Below are positions 33,420 through 46,956 of a stretch of DNA of 64,000 nt, in pieces. The notes under the pieces were generated by a model. The model saw only the letters and a program-made list of their open reading frames with translations. It did no database searches and had not been told where the DNA came from. Each line of letters opens with the position of its first letter. Within the stretch, counting starts at the first letter, position 1. Position numbers and translations under genes: made by a program. The stretch comes from Diphasiastrum complanatum (lineage: Eukaryota; Streptophyta; Lycopodiopsida; Lycopodiales; Lycopodiaceae): NCBI GenBank assembly GCA_029204225.1, contig CM055095.1, positions 55,895,790 to 55,959,789 on the forward strand, given 5' to 3'.

Positions 33420-36400
33420 GATGCGACCCCCCCCCTACCTTTGGGATTTTTTGGGCCTTGCCTTGGTGCTCGTAAAATATGTTTTTTATAATCTTACAAA
33501 AGACCTCTTTCTGAACCAATTCCCTTTTCATCGTTATTTTCCATCAGCAAAATTTTCTTTTAAAACCTTAAAAAATCGATTTGACATGCTTGGTAATCAA
33601 GATCCAAAATCGATATGAATCTAAAACCAGAACTAATACAATGTCAAATCTTACCGTGACGAAGAGTCATGATGTCTTTGGATTTGCGTAGGAGTTTAGG
33701 GGCATAGGAAATCTACAACAAAGTCAATTCAAAGTTCAAAAAACTCCCTACGCTTGGAAAGTACTAAGTGAAGATTACAACAATGACACAAATTGCATTA
33801 ATTAGAGAGTTGTTTTTGGCCTCAAAAGATATTTTTTTGAACGTTTATTTTCTTTGTGATATGTCCAAAAAAATACATAAGCACATAAGATAAAAAATCT
33901 AAACAACATAAAAGACGAACAGTTTTCACAAACAGTCTGATTTGATGTGGAACCATTATTAATATTCATGTCCTTGACCATATTGTTATAACACAAATAA
34001 CATAAAACAAATGAGCATTATTGCCATGAGCTAAAATCACACATAAAAAAAAACAACCAAAAAAGAAAGGCCATAAGCAACATACAAACTACTATAATTA
34101 GAATACTTGATGTGAAAACAATTACCAAACATATAAAAGATATCGAACCAGGGAATGCATGGAGGCAAAGTCGACCAAGCAACAAAGTTAACCATGCATG
34201 TCATATTAGAATCTCAAAATAAAACATTATAATTGGATTTGACATTTTAATGGTCACATCATTGGCCATTAAGAAAACAAGAGGAAAGTGGCCGAGGCCA
34301 GATGGCCCTGCCTTGGTTAAAACATATTTTAAGTAGGTGTTTTATGAAATATAGTAAGGACATACGTGTATATTTTTTTATAGAATTTATTTCGTCAATA
34401 ATAAAATAGAGTCTCTGTGTACTAATATAAAGATCTCAGTAATAAAATAGAGTCTCTGTGTAATAAAATAAAGATCTCATAGGGCATTTGTTGCTTTTGT
34501 TGTTTTTTTAGCGAAGTTACATTTATGTATATGTGGAGGAACTTTAGTACATTCTTGAAAACAATAAACTACAATTATAATTAAAGTCGTTATTGAAAAA
34601 ATTGTACTGAGAAACTTATTTCTTTTGCTTTACTTGTCTTCTTTTTGTGGGGTGGAAGGCCCCGTCCGAGGGCCTTCCTAGTACGGACGGCCCTTGCCCG
34701 AGCTTCAACAAACAAGTGATTGTGATCAAGGAACCACTAATTTTGCTAGTAATGACTATTTCATTTATATTTTAAAATCTTTTTTAGGTCTAATTTCGGT
34801 AGTTTTTTTTTTGTGACTAACAAGTTTTTTTTTTTTTTTTTTTTTTGGGGGGGGGGGAGATTGCCAATCACTTGTTTACTTCAACATCTTGAATGTAATA
34901 GATACAAAAAAGCTTTTCATGATGTGCCAAGGAACTTGTTCATTGATTAATGACATGTGTAAGCGAGCAATGATGTGTTTTGGGTCTTGGCCTTCATTGA
35001 AACCATTATGTAGGCGGTTATTACGAATTCATGTTTTCTTAACTGGGGTTGTCTACAATCCTCATTTAAAAATTGTTTTTCACAAAAAACAAAAAATAAT
35101 AATTCTCTCCAAGCTAAAATCTCCAGGCTAAAAGCTAAAATAATAATTCCGCAGCCACACGACCATATCCAGAATTGACAAGCACAATTCAGTTGAATCT
35201 GATAAATCTAAAATTATTAAAAATCTAAGAGCCTGAGGCAACAAATCTAAGCAAATCGTCCTAATTTTTGTTCACACTTCCTACTTTTCCAAATTCCTCT
35301 AAATCGCCTCGATTCACAATTGCTAAAGGACAAGCTGCCAACATGCACCACTGCTAGACGCATCCAAGGCCAAATTTGTCCATAGCATGCAAGATAAACC
35401 AAATAGTTGCCGATACCGGACACCAAAATGGATATCCTCAATGCCTCTTACACGCGAGCTTCATTATTTCCAAACGCTAAGCCACATCAATTCATGTTTT
35501 CTTAACTCGTGTTGTCGATCGATCTATCTGCCATCCATCGCTCGGTAGCAACCGAATCTGATGCACTGGTACAACCTCTTCATGGTATTGCAGAAACAAC
35601 AAGAAAACACAACACAAACAAAAGTGGGAGTACATAATGCACAATAGAAAAGTAAAAAAACAAAAAAAACAAAAAGAAGAAGAAGAAATAAGTAAAGGTC
35701 AACACATGAAGATCAGGCTTAATTGACCATGTCCTTAAGGGCGGTCCCTCCCCTGGCCCTCCTTCGCCCCAAAAGTGCAAACACAAAAGTGAAATGGCCC
35801 GTGACAAAGCATCCATCTCATCTCCCCTCCTTGTTTAGTGCCTAGGGCCGAGGCTCGGCATTTTCGAGATGCAATGTATGTAGAATGCCTAAAGGCTAAA
35901 TTTAAGGCAAAATTTTAGGAGTGTCTATCTATCTCACTGTCTGTGAAATTTCACGAGCATCTTTGTCTCTGCATATTAAAAAACGAAAACAAAAGGTCCT
36001 AGGGTTTCAGGTTTGACGCATTTTTTTAATTCAACTCACTTGAAAAACGTACTTTAGCTTTGAGAGAGGAATAGGTCCTGCAATTTTAAAAAGATGCATC
36101 TTAAAGTCCAACTCACTTGAAACAGAGACTTTTAGCTTTGAGAGAGGAATAAGTCTTGTAATTTAGAAAAGATGCATCTTAAGACTTAAACCCCAACTCT
36201 TTCAAAAACCCCAACTCACTTGAAAGAGAGATTTTAGCTTGGAGAGAATCATTGTTTTTCACAAATATTAAATACCTTGTGATTCGGTATCTGTTAGTTA
36301 GTAGATCATATGGTAGCTCTGTCATGTGCCCGTACCAAAACCTAGCAAAACCTTAGCAAATGAAACAACAACATTAGATGGATGTTATGAATATGTTAGC

Positions 36401-36470
36401 TTGAACATTAGTGAAATTGCCATGTAGCCATAATTTTGCATTGATTCACTTAAGAATGGAAGTGCTTTGA
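33420..36470. other. Repeat-rich intergenic DNA
   Basis: No conserved coding. Noted: a 41-bp tandem duplication starting ATAAAATAGAGTCTCTGTG at 34401 and 34442; a T-run followed by G-run at about 34826-34857; a GGCC-rich island at 34655-34700. Confidence 0.5.
36032..36250. repeat. Three-copy tandem repeat, period about 77-103 bp
   Basis: CAACTCACTTGAAA starts units at 36032, 36109 and 36212; each continues with TTTTAGCTTTGAGAGAGGAA-type sequence. The second unit carries an extra 26 bp. Non-coding. Confidence 0.8.
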
Positions 36471-36479
36471 TGCAATTCA

Positions 36480-36860
36480 TGGGATTGGGCCTCCAACTAG
36501 AACAAGGCAAAGCTCTCGTGGATGTGTGCACATGAACCTAGAGTTTCCAAGCTCATGGGAGTTGGAGAACTCTTTAAGTATTCCGAAAGATGATGAGCCA
36601 AGGATTCTCAAATTCAATGTCTTCAGTTGTCCAATATGAAAATACCTTGAATAAGGAGAACCAAAGATTCTGAGGTCTTTCGCACTTGGCGACACCAAAG
36701 AAAATGAGGTGTCTTTCCACTATTATCTTGGATGGAAGCCTATTGCACAAAAAGTTAGCACAAGTAATAACTTCTCCCCAGAAATACTTTGGATGTGAAT
36801 CATCTACCCTCATGGATTTTGCAAATTAACATAAAAATCTGTCTGATAGATTTCATATGG
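36480..36860 (-). pseudogene. Copia integrase C-terminal remnant
   Basis: Minus strand DSHPKYFWGEVITCANFLCN and RLPSKII match the copia integrase pattern (PKxFWGEAxxTAxYLxNRxPS), followed in another frame by DLRIFGSPYSRYF (LRxFGxxxYxH). Frameshifted and short. Confidence 0.65.
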
Positions 36861-36960
36861 ACATCATATGAGATCTAGCACCGAAAAATGCAATGAGTAG
36901 ATACGGACGAGTAAACTTGTTTGTCGTGTCATAGATTTGAACCATACCATAGATTTTAAG

Positions 36961-37806
36961 GTGAATTGTTGTTTGCATTGCTCATGATTTATGATGAATT
37001 GATCGCCAAGTGCTTTAATGATTGGCATGATAGATTGGTACATGAGCATGACTCAGTGATTGATGGGCAGCATTTGACAGAAGAAGAACGTAAGGAACTC
37101 CATGACATCGTTGTACAGGTTTGTGACAATCTCCTTCAATATTCCAGTGGAAAAATCTGTAATTGGTAAACACTAACAGTTTTTGCTTGTAGGCTATCGA
37201 AAAATCTATAAATAACAAGACGTATAAGTTGGCTATCATTGCCAACCCTGCGAATGGAACTGGATTCTTTCATATTTTGTATAACCTAGATTGGAGTGCA
37301 AAGGGAATAGTGGTGACTGAAGACAAACTCCAGACTATCGCAACATCTTGTGTTAGCGCAACGAAGTAAGTTTGCAACTCGTAACCATTCATGCTCTAAA
37401 CATGCAATCATAGCATCTGTTACACACCAAGTGTAATAATAGCATCTTTCAAATTACACAAATTGACATATTGTCACAGGAAGAAAGAAGTCATTGCTTT
37501 GCTTGGAAGAGACAAGCAACAAAGAGAAGCCATGGGTATGAGCTCCGATAACAAAAGCTTCAGACGGTACATGGCAAAGGAAACTTTTTGGTGGCAAATG
37601 ATTGAAATGGCCAAAGGCATTGTCATGCAACTGGCCATGGTAGATGATGGCTCTTCACTTCCAGACGGACATGAGATCTTCTTCAGGAGACAACGCCAAT
37701 TACACTCTCAACTTGCCTTTCCTAATTTGCAGAAAGAAATGAAGAATGGAGCTGGTGAGGATAAGCAACCAGAGCTAGTTTTGTGTGCTCGAAGGCTTGT
37801 CTACAG
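36961..37806 (+). CDS. Spliced gene fragment of unknown function, three exons
   Basis: Exons 36961-37118, 37193-37365 and 37480-37806 are joined by canonical sites: CAG|GTTTGT / TTGTAG|GC, GAA|GTAAGT / CACAG|GA, then TACAG|GTATGG. Phases are 0, 2 and 2, and no stop occurs in about 215 codons. Exon 1 is acidic/helical (HLTEEERKELHDIVVQ). Exon 2 has KLAIIANPANGTGFFHILYN. Exon 3 has KETFWWQMIEMAKGIVMQLA and a charged tail. I do not recognise the family. The 5' start is not defined, and the next exon is missing because a copia LTR lies within 100 bp downstream; it is either a host gene cut by insertion or a captured fragment. Confidence 0.6.
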
Positions 37807-37894
37807 GTATGGTACTACATAAATAATTGTCTACTTTTATTTGTCTGAGTTAGAAATCAGTTTTGATCTGATTCATTAGTATAAGCTCTAAATG

Positions 37895-38304
37895 TGATGA
37901 TGTAATTATTGTACAGTTTATTTGGTTTACTATATATGGTTGTGATCGGGACGTGACCCATTAGGATAGATTGATCGGGCACTGATCCCGTAGCTGGCTA
38001 CTTGGGTTAGCCGAGTAGCCACACATAGGAAAAATTAGCCTGTACAAAGTTATTTACAATACTTGCTATACTTGGGAGCATGTCCCAAGTTTGTCGGTCG
38101 AATTTGGCCATATCGGGCCTCACCAGGTGGTAGGCCAATTTTAGGACACCTGCCTTTTCATGCAGTTTGTGAATACTCTATATGTACAGTGTTTCTTTGT
38201 AATCTATTAACTTTTGTTGTGCCATCTATGAGAGCTTGTGAGGAGTGGCTATGGTGATTGTGTGATGTGATCTGCATACTGCACTAGATTCTATCAAAAT
38301 TTCA
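37895..38304 (+). repeat. Copia-type LTR (left edge uncertain)
   Basis: Sequence preceding a perfect PBS, with CTATATATGG as possible TATA near 37931 and ending ...AAAATTTCA. No second LTR is seen within the window, so the element is truncated. GGTTAGCCGAGTAGCC and related palindromic words occur inside. Confidence 0.65.
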
Positions 38305-38307
38305 ACT

Positions 38308-38319
38308 TGGTATCAGAGC
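38308..38319 (+). promoter_or_regulatory. Primer-binding site (initiator tRNA-Met type)
   Basis: TGGTATCAGAGC two to four bases after the LTR end; the next 250 bp contain a weak gag-like frame with stops (RSERLRREDSIRGIGSPNGR) and no recognisable domain. Confidence 0.88.
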
Positions 38320-38579
38320 GGCAGGCTGTTGCAGGTATGCACAATCCGGTGGAGCCATGGGATAGCATATCTCACCAAGAGAAATAGCGCTCAGAGCGTC
38401 TCAGGAGAGAGGACTCCATACGGGGTATCGGCAGTCCGAATGGCAGGAGACAGCAAAGTTCCTTCAATCGGAGCTTCGGGGAAGATCAGAATGATCGTCA
38501 TATGTGGATTCCGGGGAGAATTCACGAAGAAATTGCTCAAAACGGTGGGTTGCTTCGAAAAACGGCTGTGACAGAAAAT

Positions 38580-40250
<1,671 letters not shown>

Positions 40251-40329
40251 GCTCTCATCTTCCAAGCAGTGTGGTGTTTGACCATATAGCTGTAAATTGG
40301 ACAATAGTCTCACATGCATGTGGGTGCCC

Positions 40330-40500
40330 GGGAGAGTGGCACCGATGCTCGTGGAAAATGGCACCAGTGTCATGTCCGTGGGAAAGTGGTGCCGGTGCCC
40401 ATGAAAATTGTGTGCTCTCTAAAGTGGCACTAGTGCCTGCAGAAAATTGGTGCCAGGTCTCATTTGTGCCCGAGAGAAACGGCACCGGTGCTCACAGGAC
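40330..40500. repeat. Degenerate GGCACCGGTGC repeats
   Basis: The self-complementary word GGCACC[GA]GTGC and variants occur about six times at roughly 30-40 bp spacing (e.g. GTGGCACCGATGCTCGTGG, TGGTGCCGGTGCCCATG, ACGGCACCGGTGCTCAC). No coding support. Confidence 0.65.
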
Positions 40501-40855
40501 AATGGCTTATAGGACAAATTTCTCTCGGACATGTTGCCATTCGGGCTGGGTCGGGTAGCTGCGCCACATGGGGGTTTCCAATGGATGAACCCAACACACG
40601 TCCTCTAAAGCCCCAATCCTGAGGGTGGTGCTCGGGAAACCACTTTTAAGTTATCATAAAAAACTTGCACTTTTTAAAGCTTCTCAATTTTTTGAAGACA
40701 TATTTATATAAGAGTTACATGCTTGTATAAAAAATTATCAAATTTTTATTTTATGATATCGATATTTGAGAATTTAGAAAGCATTGTGGTGGGGGCTCTT
40801 CGTATCTAAGCAGGCCAGGGCCATTTGGCCCTGGCGTGCCACATTATTTATTAAT

Positions 40856-40958
40856 GGCTGCCCAGAGCACAATGTTACCGGGCAGCCAGAACATTATCCC
40901 ATAAGCATTTCTTGAAGTTAGTGCAGGAAGGGAGGGGGGGGGGGGGGGGGGGGGGGGG
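40856..40958. repeat. Second GGCTGCCC/GGGCAGCC hairpin and 25-bp G-run
   Basis: GGCTGCCC (40856-40863) and GGGCAGCC (40880-40887) form the same hairpin as at 33312 but in inverted orientation, with ATTATCCCATAAGCAT next to it. A run of about 25 G follows at 40934-40958. Confidence 0.75.
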
Positions 40959-41639
40959 CATATAAGTGATAACTTGCCCTCTGTCTCACATATGCCTCGG
41001 AGCCACGCCTCTTTGCCCGGCCTTGGTGGCTGCTGGGGACACACGAGCGCACTGACCTAGGGGCACTACCCTGGAGCCACGCCCCTGGGACCCGCACTCC
41101 GATGCCTGGGACCTCGGGCGGATGGGTGCCCAAAAAAATCGCTTGCGGGAGGTTTTTCTCTAGCCCTGTCCATTCGGGTAGGACTTGGGCATTGACCACA
41201 TGGGGAATGCTTAAGGAGTGCACTCCATAGGCACTTGCAGTGTTGGCCCCACTCCATCCAAGGGTAATGCTTACTGGTTTTCAAAGAAGGCTTGAACTTA
41301 GAAATTTTTGGGTGCCAAGGTAATGAAGTAAGCCAACCCTTGGATGATCCAAGGGTAGCCGATGGAGCTAATGGAGAAAATATATATATCCCTTGAATGG
41401 TGTGGTACTTATGCAAGCATATGCATTGCAAGTGCCTGAGAGGTGCATTTTCTAATGAGAGGCACAACTATGTGGCCCCCTGCATTAAAGCCGCCCAAAG
41501 GTGGGGGCTATTGAAGTCTCTCATGAACAATAACAGCAATAACAAAGAGAAATTTATGTGACAAGTGGCATTATTTGAATGGCCCGTACTGAAGAGACCC
41601 CACGAGGAAGGGTGGTAGACGCGTTGTTGACCACATGAA

Positions 41640-43774
41640 ATTCTGCGATTGGACGCAGCTTCCACGCATCCTTACTGTCTTTTCCATCTCTTCCTTCCTT
41701 CTTTCCCTTTTTCTTTAGCTGAAGCATCACACATACACATATATATGTTCATTTTCTGCCCATTTTGCGATCCATTCCAGCGAGGGAGCGAGCAATTGGA
41801 TCTATCTATTCATCTCTTCCTCGAGGATCTTCAACACGCATAAGCAAGCAATTGCCAATTTCCCCCTCTGGGTAACCTTCTGCATCTGCTATGGTTTGTT
41901 GCTTTTTAAATTTGTGGTGAAATTACTGCAGATCTGCTTTGGGTTTCTGAAATTTGCGTGCTCTTTGATTCTGCTGCTCTATGACAATCGACATGCTTAA
42001 TATCATACTTGTTGTGATGTCGTTGTATGTGGACTAATAATACTGTTCGAACTTCGAACTACGTTTGTATGCATTATAGTTATGCTGAGCAGCAGTGTTA
42101 GGTTCTATGTTGCGTGGTGTGTTTTCCTTTAAGGAATTTTATGTGCTCGAACGGCTACTTAAGGCATTTTGCCATTGTCGCAGAGTCATTGTCCTTCTAC
42201 ATCATAGTTTTTGGCATGTTCAGAAGGTGGCCTCGCGATAATTGCAATTCTTCCAAGAATTTAGATCTAAGAGAAGCAGGTTTCTAGTGTTCGTTTTGGA
42301 AAGTTTAAGGGCTTGCACCGTTTTGCTCTTTCTGCTATGTTTGAAGTTTTAGTTTAATAGTAATTGAGATCGGAACTCTTTGCTGTTACATGCCATCTAC
42401 ATAGGCATATCCGTAAAATTGCCGCAAGTTGGTCTTCTAAATCGGGTCGATGTTGGAGAATGCATTGATTGAATGAAGTAGATCCATATGTTATAAAGGT
42501 GGTGCTGGCTGCAGATAGTATAATTGGTTCAATAGAGATGATTTGTAGGGGATGTCACGGATTTTCTGGTTTGAAACGAACCATGCTGCCTAGCTTGCAC
42601 TAAATCAAGCTGCTTTTTAGAGGATTCCACTTCTTTTGAAGTGACTGCGTCAGTCGTTGAGGAGCTTATTGTCCTGTAGTGAGATCCTTATAGTTTGTAA
42701 TGAAGATTCTTTCTACAAGATGGCAAGTCAAGCCTAGGTAATTGAGATACAAGAGCTGGTCAGATACTGATGGCGCTGAGGCGTCACGATGCTAAGGATG
42801 CAAAATGATTTAGTCTTTGTAGCTCACGCGACGTTAAACTTAAAAACACTTCAATGCAATTGACGGAGCTGCTTGTATCAGAAGCAGCTTATGCATCCAT
42901 CCATTTCTAATGTCTAATGCCAGGAAAGCTTTGGCCACTTCATTCTAGATCTCTGAAAATTCTCCAGCTAACTGAACGCATCCCAACTATCTTTTTCATC
43001 TCTTAGAAAAAAGGGATTGGAATACGTGTTGCATATGCAATTTACAGACTTTTAGATGTTCTTGAGTTTTGGAGGTTTGGACAGTTTTGAATGGTTGTCT
43101 CATACTGGGAATTCCAGCGGTTACTGTTTAAGACTTAAATCAATTGTTAACAGTTCTTATTTGAATTAAGTAGCTAACAAGTTGCTCTTCTGCTCCATTT
43201 ATCCTGTTGGAGCGAGTTATTATGCAACTTTCTAATTGTCAAACTCTCATCATTGAACATTCAAATGAAGGCTGACTTATCCACGGGTTTGCAGGTGGCT
43301 TTGAACACTTTGCTGATGTATAAATCCAAGAGCTTCAACCAGCGGAAGACTCTTACAAAGCTTAAGAGCTTCACTGAAACAGCTAGATTGAGTTCTGCAA
43401 GGACTGTAAAGAAGCTGAAATCCTTTGGAGGTTTTGAAGGTTTGAAACAGGTCAATCTAATCAAAACCATTAAAAGCTTATTCCAAGATAAGCTTGTCAA
43501 AATAATCAATACAACAAAACATGAAATTGTGTTGAAGGAATGTGAACACCGTGTGTGGGGAGCTGATATAATGGTTGTGTCTGCAATGGAGGCAAGGTAC
43601 CTCTCTTTGAAGCACCTGGGCCCGTGTACAAGGATCGGAGCCATGGAAATTGGGCAAGATGGTAAAAGAATACCAACAAGCATTTATCTGCACAAAGAGC
43701 AGTTGAAGGACTGCTTCAGAATTTTCTTCAAATATTCTGAAGAAAACAAAAGGTTCTATTTACAGACAGATTGA
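41640..43774 (+). CDS. Uncharacterised basic protein gene with leader intron
   Basis: The coding frame ends at TGA 43772-43774. In-frame ATGs are at 43265 (169 residues) and 43316 (152 residues). The acceptor GGGTTTGCAG|GTGG at 43294 lies between them; with a CT-rich leader exon at about 41650-41871 ending CTGG|GTAACC, the likely structure is leader exon, 1.4-kb intron, coding exon, starting at 43316. The protein has a lysine-rich N-terminus with two related KLKSF words (TLTKLKSFTETA, TVKKLKSFGGFEG) and a C-terminal globular part (HRVWGADIMVVSAMEARYLS, GAMEIGQDGKRIPTSIYLHK). I do not recognise the family. The leader contains an upstream ATG frame of about 35 codons. No stops or TE motifs; probably a host gene. 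Confidence 0.6.
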
Positions 43775-43799
43775 TGTGTTCTATAAACATTCATAATCA

Positions 43800-45370
43800 G
43801 GCTCTTCTTAACTGAGGACTATATTTTTAAAGATTTAAGATCATCAGATAAAAAATGCCCACTGTATATATAATCTAATGAAAATCAGATCAATTTGAGG
43901 CATGGGACTTTTGTGAAATAATAATCAGAGATACAATTATATTAAATTCTGTCTTGTCCATAAATAAGTTCACATGATGTATTGAGTTGGAAAGATAAGT
44001 GTTGGCAGGTGTGGCTAAGAACATCACACTAACAATGTGAATAAAGGATCTGTGATCTTGTTGAAGCAATTTTGTGTAGGAAAGGCGTGATTGATTAGAA
44101 TAATATCGATGAATAAGGTTGAGGTATAGTGTTGCTCCATTTTTTCGGATTAATCCAGGCACTTGGTGGCAGCTTTTATCATCTAATAATAAGCATTACT
44201 AGAATTCCAATGTGGTCACAATCTATAGTGCCTCCATAGTGGTGGAATGCACTAGCCCACATTACTTCTCCAAAGATTTTATGCTATGTGGATCTATCAC
44301 TTGAGCCAAGTTTATTTTTTAAATAATATTCATACTCTCATCCTCCAATCAAATAGAGCATAACATGATCTTCTTCACCAATGTGATTCATACTAGTTAA
44401 CACACCTAGAAAGTATGGGTTTGAGAGTTGGGCGCCCACAAATCCCTTGTTCTAAATGAAGTCTACCAATGATGCATACATTTCACACTTACCTCAAGTT
44501 AGACACCATGTGACACATGAGGTGTGATGGGCCTTTTGACACCTTAGGCAAGTGAAGGTGGTTTATGTGGAGCAAAAATTGCATGATATTTTTTAGTAGT
44601 TGTGACATATTGAGTTGTGGGGGGCACCTTAAGGAAAATAGATAAATCATTGCAAGACTTCAAATGGGCAAGTTAAGTTGCGACTTATCAACTAGAAGAG
44701 GGGTAGTGGCCTTTTTCCCATCCAATCACTTCCCATGCTAAAAAATGGGTGCCATTGTAAGCATCATTCATTGTTGTACTTGTTCATGTTCCATTGCATG
44801 ATCTTCCCATAGGTGGTGAGTTGGTTTATCATGCTCGAGTCGGGCTCGCCCACCCAAGTTCGATTCTATGTATCCCATGGGTTGATAGCACGTTCCAACA
44901 AATGGTGGTTTAAATTTATCCATTCTCTTTGAGAGGTTTTATGAATTTCATATTGTAGGCAACATGGAAGAGGTATCAAATGAAACATAAATCAGCAAGG
45001 AACATTCACAAAATAGTCTTAACAAAGAATACTCAATGAAAATTGTGTATTGTCGATAGCCTAGTGAAATCTCCTTCAAATATGTTCTGTACAACTCTCC
45101 AAATTGAAAGCTTGAACTATCAAATCAATCCATTACTTAGTAATCATTTTGAGTTCCTATTTACAGTAAACCAAAAATGTCCAAATTACCAAATTTATGG
45201 AGTAATGAAATTGATGTATATCCTCCAAAGTTTGTGTGCTCCAAAATGACATAAAGAATCGTATTTTTTTGGGGAAAGTCAAATTTGTATAAGTGCCATA
45301 TCCAAGCAAAAATTAAAAAACTAATGAAAAAAAGTGATCGAATATGTGGGCACCTTCTTGCAAGGGTAGA
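43800..45370. other. Intergenic DNA without recognisable gene
   Basis: AT-rich; a GAATAAAGG word at about 44037-44045 is a possible polyadenylation signal for the upstream gene, though 260 bp beyond its stop. No conserved coding seen. Confidence 0.4.
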
Positions 45371-45385
45371 CACTTGTTTGAGAAA

Positions 45386-45650
45386 AGAAAGACAAAGATG
45401 TGTAGAAATTCTCTAGCTTCAAAAAAGGAGGAATTAATTAAGAAAGAGAAAAGACAAGTCATAACTCAAAAGCAAGCCAAAAGTGTATGAGACCCATGAC
45501 ATGATAGCGAAGTAGTTTTCAGAAAGACAATGATGTGTAGGAATTCTCCAGCTTCAGAAAGGAGGAATTAAGAAAGAGAAAAGACAAGTCATAACTCAAA
45601 AGCAAGCCAAAAGTCTATGAGACCCTTGGCATGATAGCGAAGTAGTTTTC
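45386..45650. repeat. Two-copy tandem repeat, period 135 bp
   Basis: AGAAAGACAA[AT]GATGTGTAG starts at 45386 and 45521; both copies run through AAGACAAGTCATAACTCAAA to ATGATAGCGAAGTAGTTTTC with few differences, one copy having 5 extra bases. Confidence 0.92.
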
Positions 45651-45779
45651 AATCATGGCTAATCAATTGTATAACAAAATTTATTAGAATCAGTCGAGGT
45701 AGCCTATTCATTGATTAGTTGAATGTCGTGATGACGAGGGTAGAAAGTAGTTATTAACAACCTACCTGCTCTCCCACAT

Positions 45780-46070
45780 GCACTATCTTTTCTTCTTCAC
45801 CTGGCTCGACAAGGTTCATTGGTTGCGTTCGCGCAGGTCCCTTGAAGACTTGTTCCGCTGGTGCCTGACTGTGATCAGGTTCTCACTAGGCTTGCGACAA
45901 CATAATTACCACATCATCCAAGGTATAGTTCTTGAAAGTCTCAGATATCTCGTGAATTGGTGCTCGTCGAGATTCCTCCTTCAGCATATTGATCTTAGCC
46001 CGACTGGTCATCTTTTGATTCTCAGTCATCTGAGTAGAGGATGACGTTGTATCAGAGTTCATCCTAATTG
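45780..46070 (-). pseudogene. Retroelement linker fragment, minus strand
   Basis: Minus-strand frame encodes MTENQKMTSRAKINMLKEES and FKNYTLDDVVIMLSQA, charged and helical, gag-like in style but unassigned. It abuts the plus-strand copia integrase head to tail, so this is a chimeric junction. Confidence 0.3.
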
Positions 46071-46089
46071 ACTTCAAGGAATCGATGCA

Positions 46090-46619
46090 GACTGCTTCCA
46101 CATGGGGAGCTCTCTATTTCCTAACCTTCATCGACGACTTCTCTCGAAGAACTACAACCTACTATATGAAGAACAAGTCCGAAGCATTCAACATCTTCAT
46201 GCGGTTCAAGGCATCTGTAGAGAACTAGACCCAGAGGAAGATGAAGGCACTACGCACAGATAGAGGGGGAGAGTACATCTCCACAGAATTCAAGGAGTTT
46301 TTCAAGGCCAACATGATACATCAATAATATACAATCAGCTACTCACATCAGTCCAATGGTGTAGCTGAGCGGAAGAATCAGACACTCATTGAGAGTGCCA
46401 AGAGCATGATGGCCCATGCCTCTCTTCCAAAGAAATTCTGGGCAGAAGCAGTTACTACAGCTGCCTATTTATAGAATCGATCCATCACCAAAGCCCTGAA
46501 TGGCAAGGTTCCTTATGAGGTGTAGACATGATCAAAACCATCACTCAAACATATTTGAGTGTTTGCATGCATCACTTTTGCTCAGATCCCTGAGGATCTA
46601 AGAAGAAAACTAGATGACA
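46090..46619 (+). pseudogene. Copia integrase, 5' part of an interrupted element
   Basis: Motifs in order: FLTFIDDFSRRTTTYYM (first Asp of the integrase core), RTDRGGEYISTEF (second Asp), SHQSNGVAERKNQTLIE (catalytic Glu), LPKKFWAEAVTTAAYL, and RRKLDD at the end, where the DNA transposon is inserted. Stops at several TAG/TAA sites. The protein resumes at 53511. Confidence 0.88.
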
Positions 46620-46650
46620 CATTAGAGAAAATATGGGCCCAAAGAGGGCC
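46620..46650 (+). repeat. Left terminal inverted repeat, copy 1
   Basis: CATTAGAG, then GGGCCCAAAGAGGGCCC, itself nearly palindromic. Identical to the start of copy 2 at 59587. Confidence 0.85.
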
Positions 46651-46956
46651 CTATAAGAAATGCCATGTAGGAGAGAGAAAAATAACTATTACGCATCTGC
46701 CTGCACTACTTTCCATGCAAATGAATGCACCTTAGTTTAGTCACATCAAACTTCACTGGTGTTTAACCACAATTAAAATATAATTTTTTAAAATGCTGAA
46801 ATATTCCCTCCTAATAGTTGGGAACACTCAAAAATTTGAATTAGGAATGACATTTCTGAAAAAAGCTTACGCCATCTCTATCTCTAGCAGAGTCGTTAGC
46901 GCCATCTCCAGCTTTGTTATTGTCATTGTGTTGTTTGTTACTATACTACTGTACTG

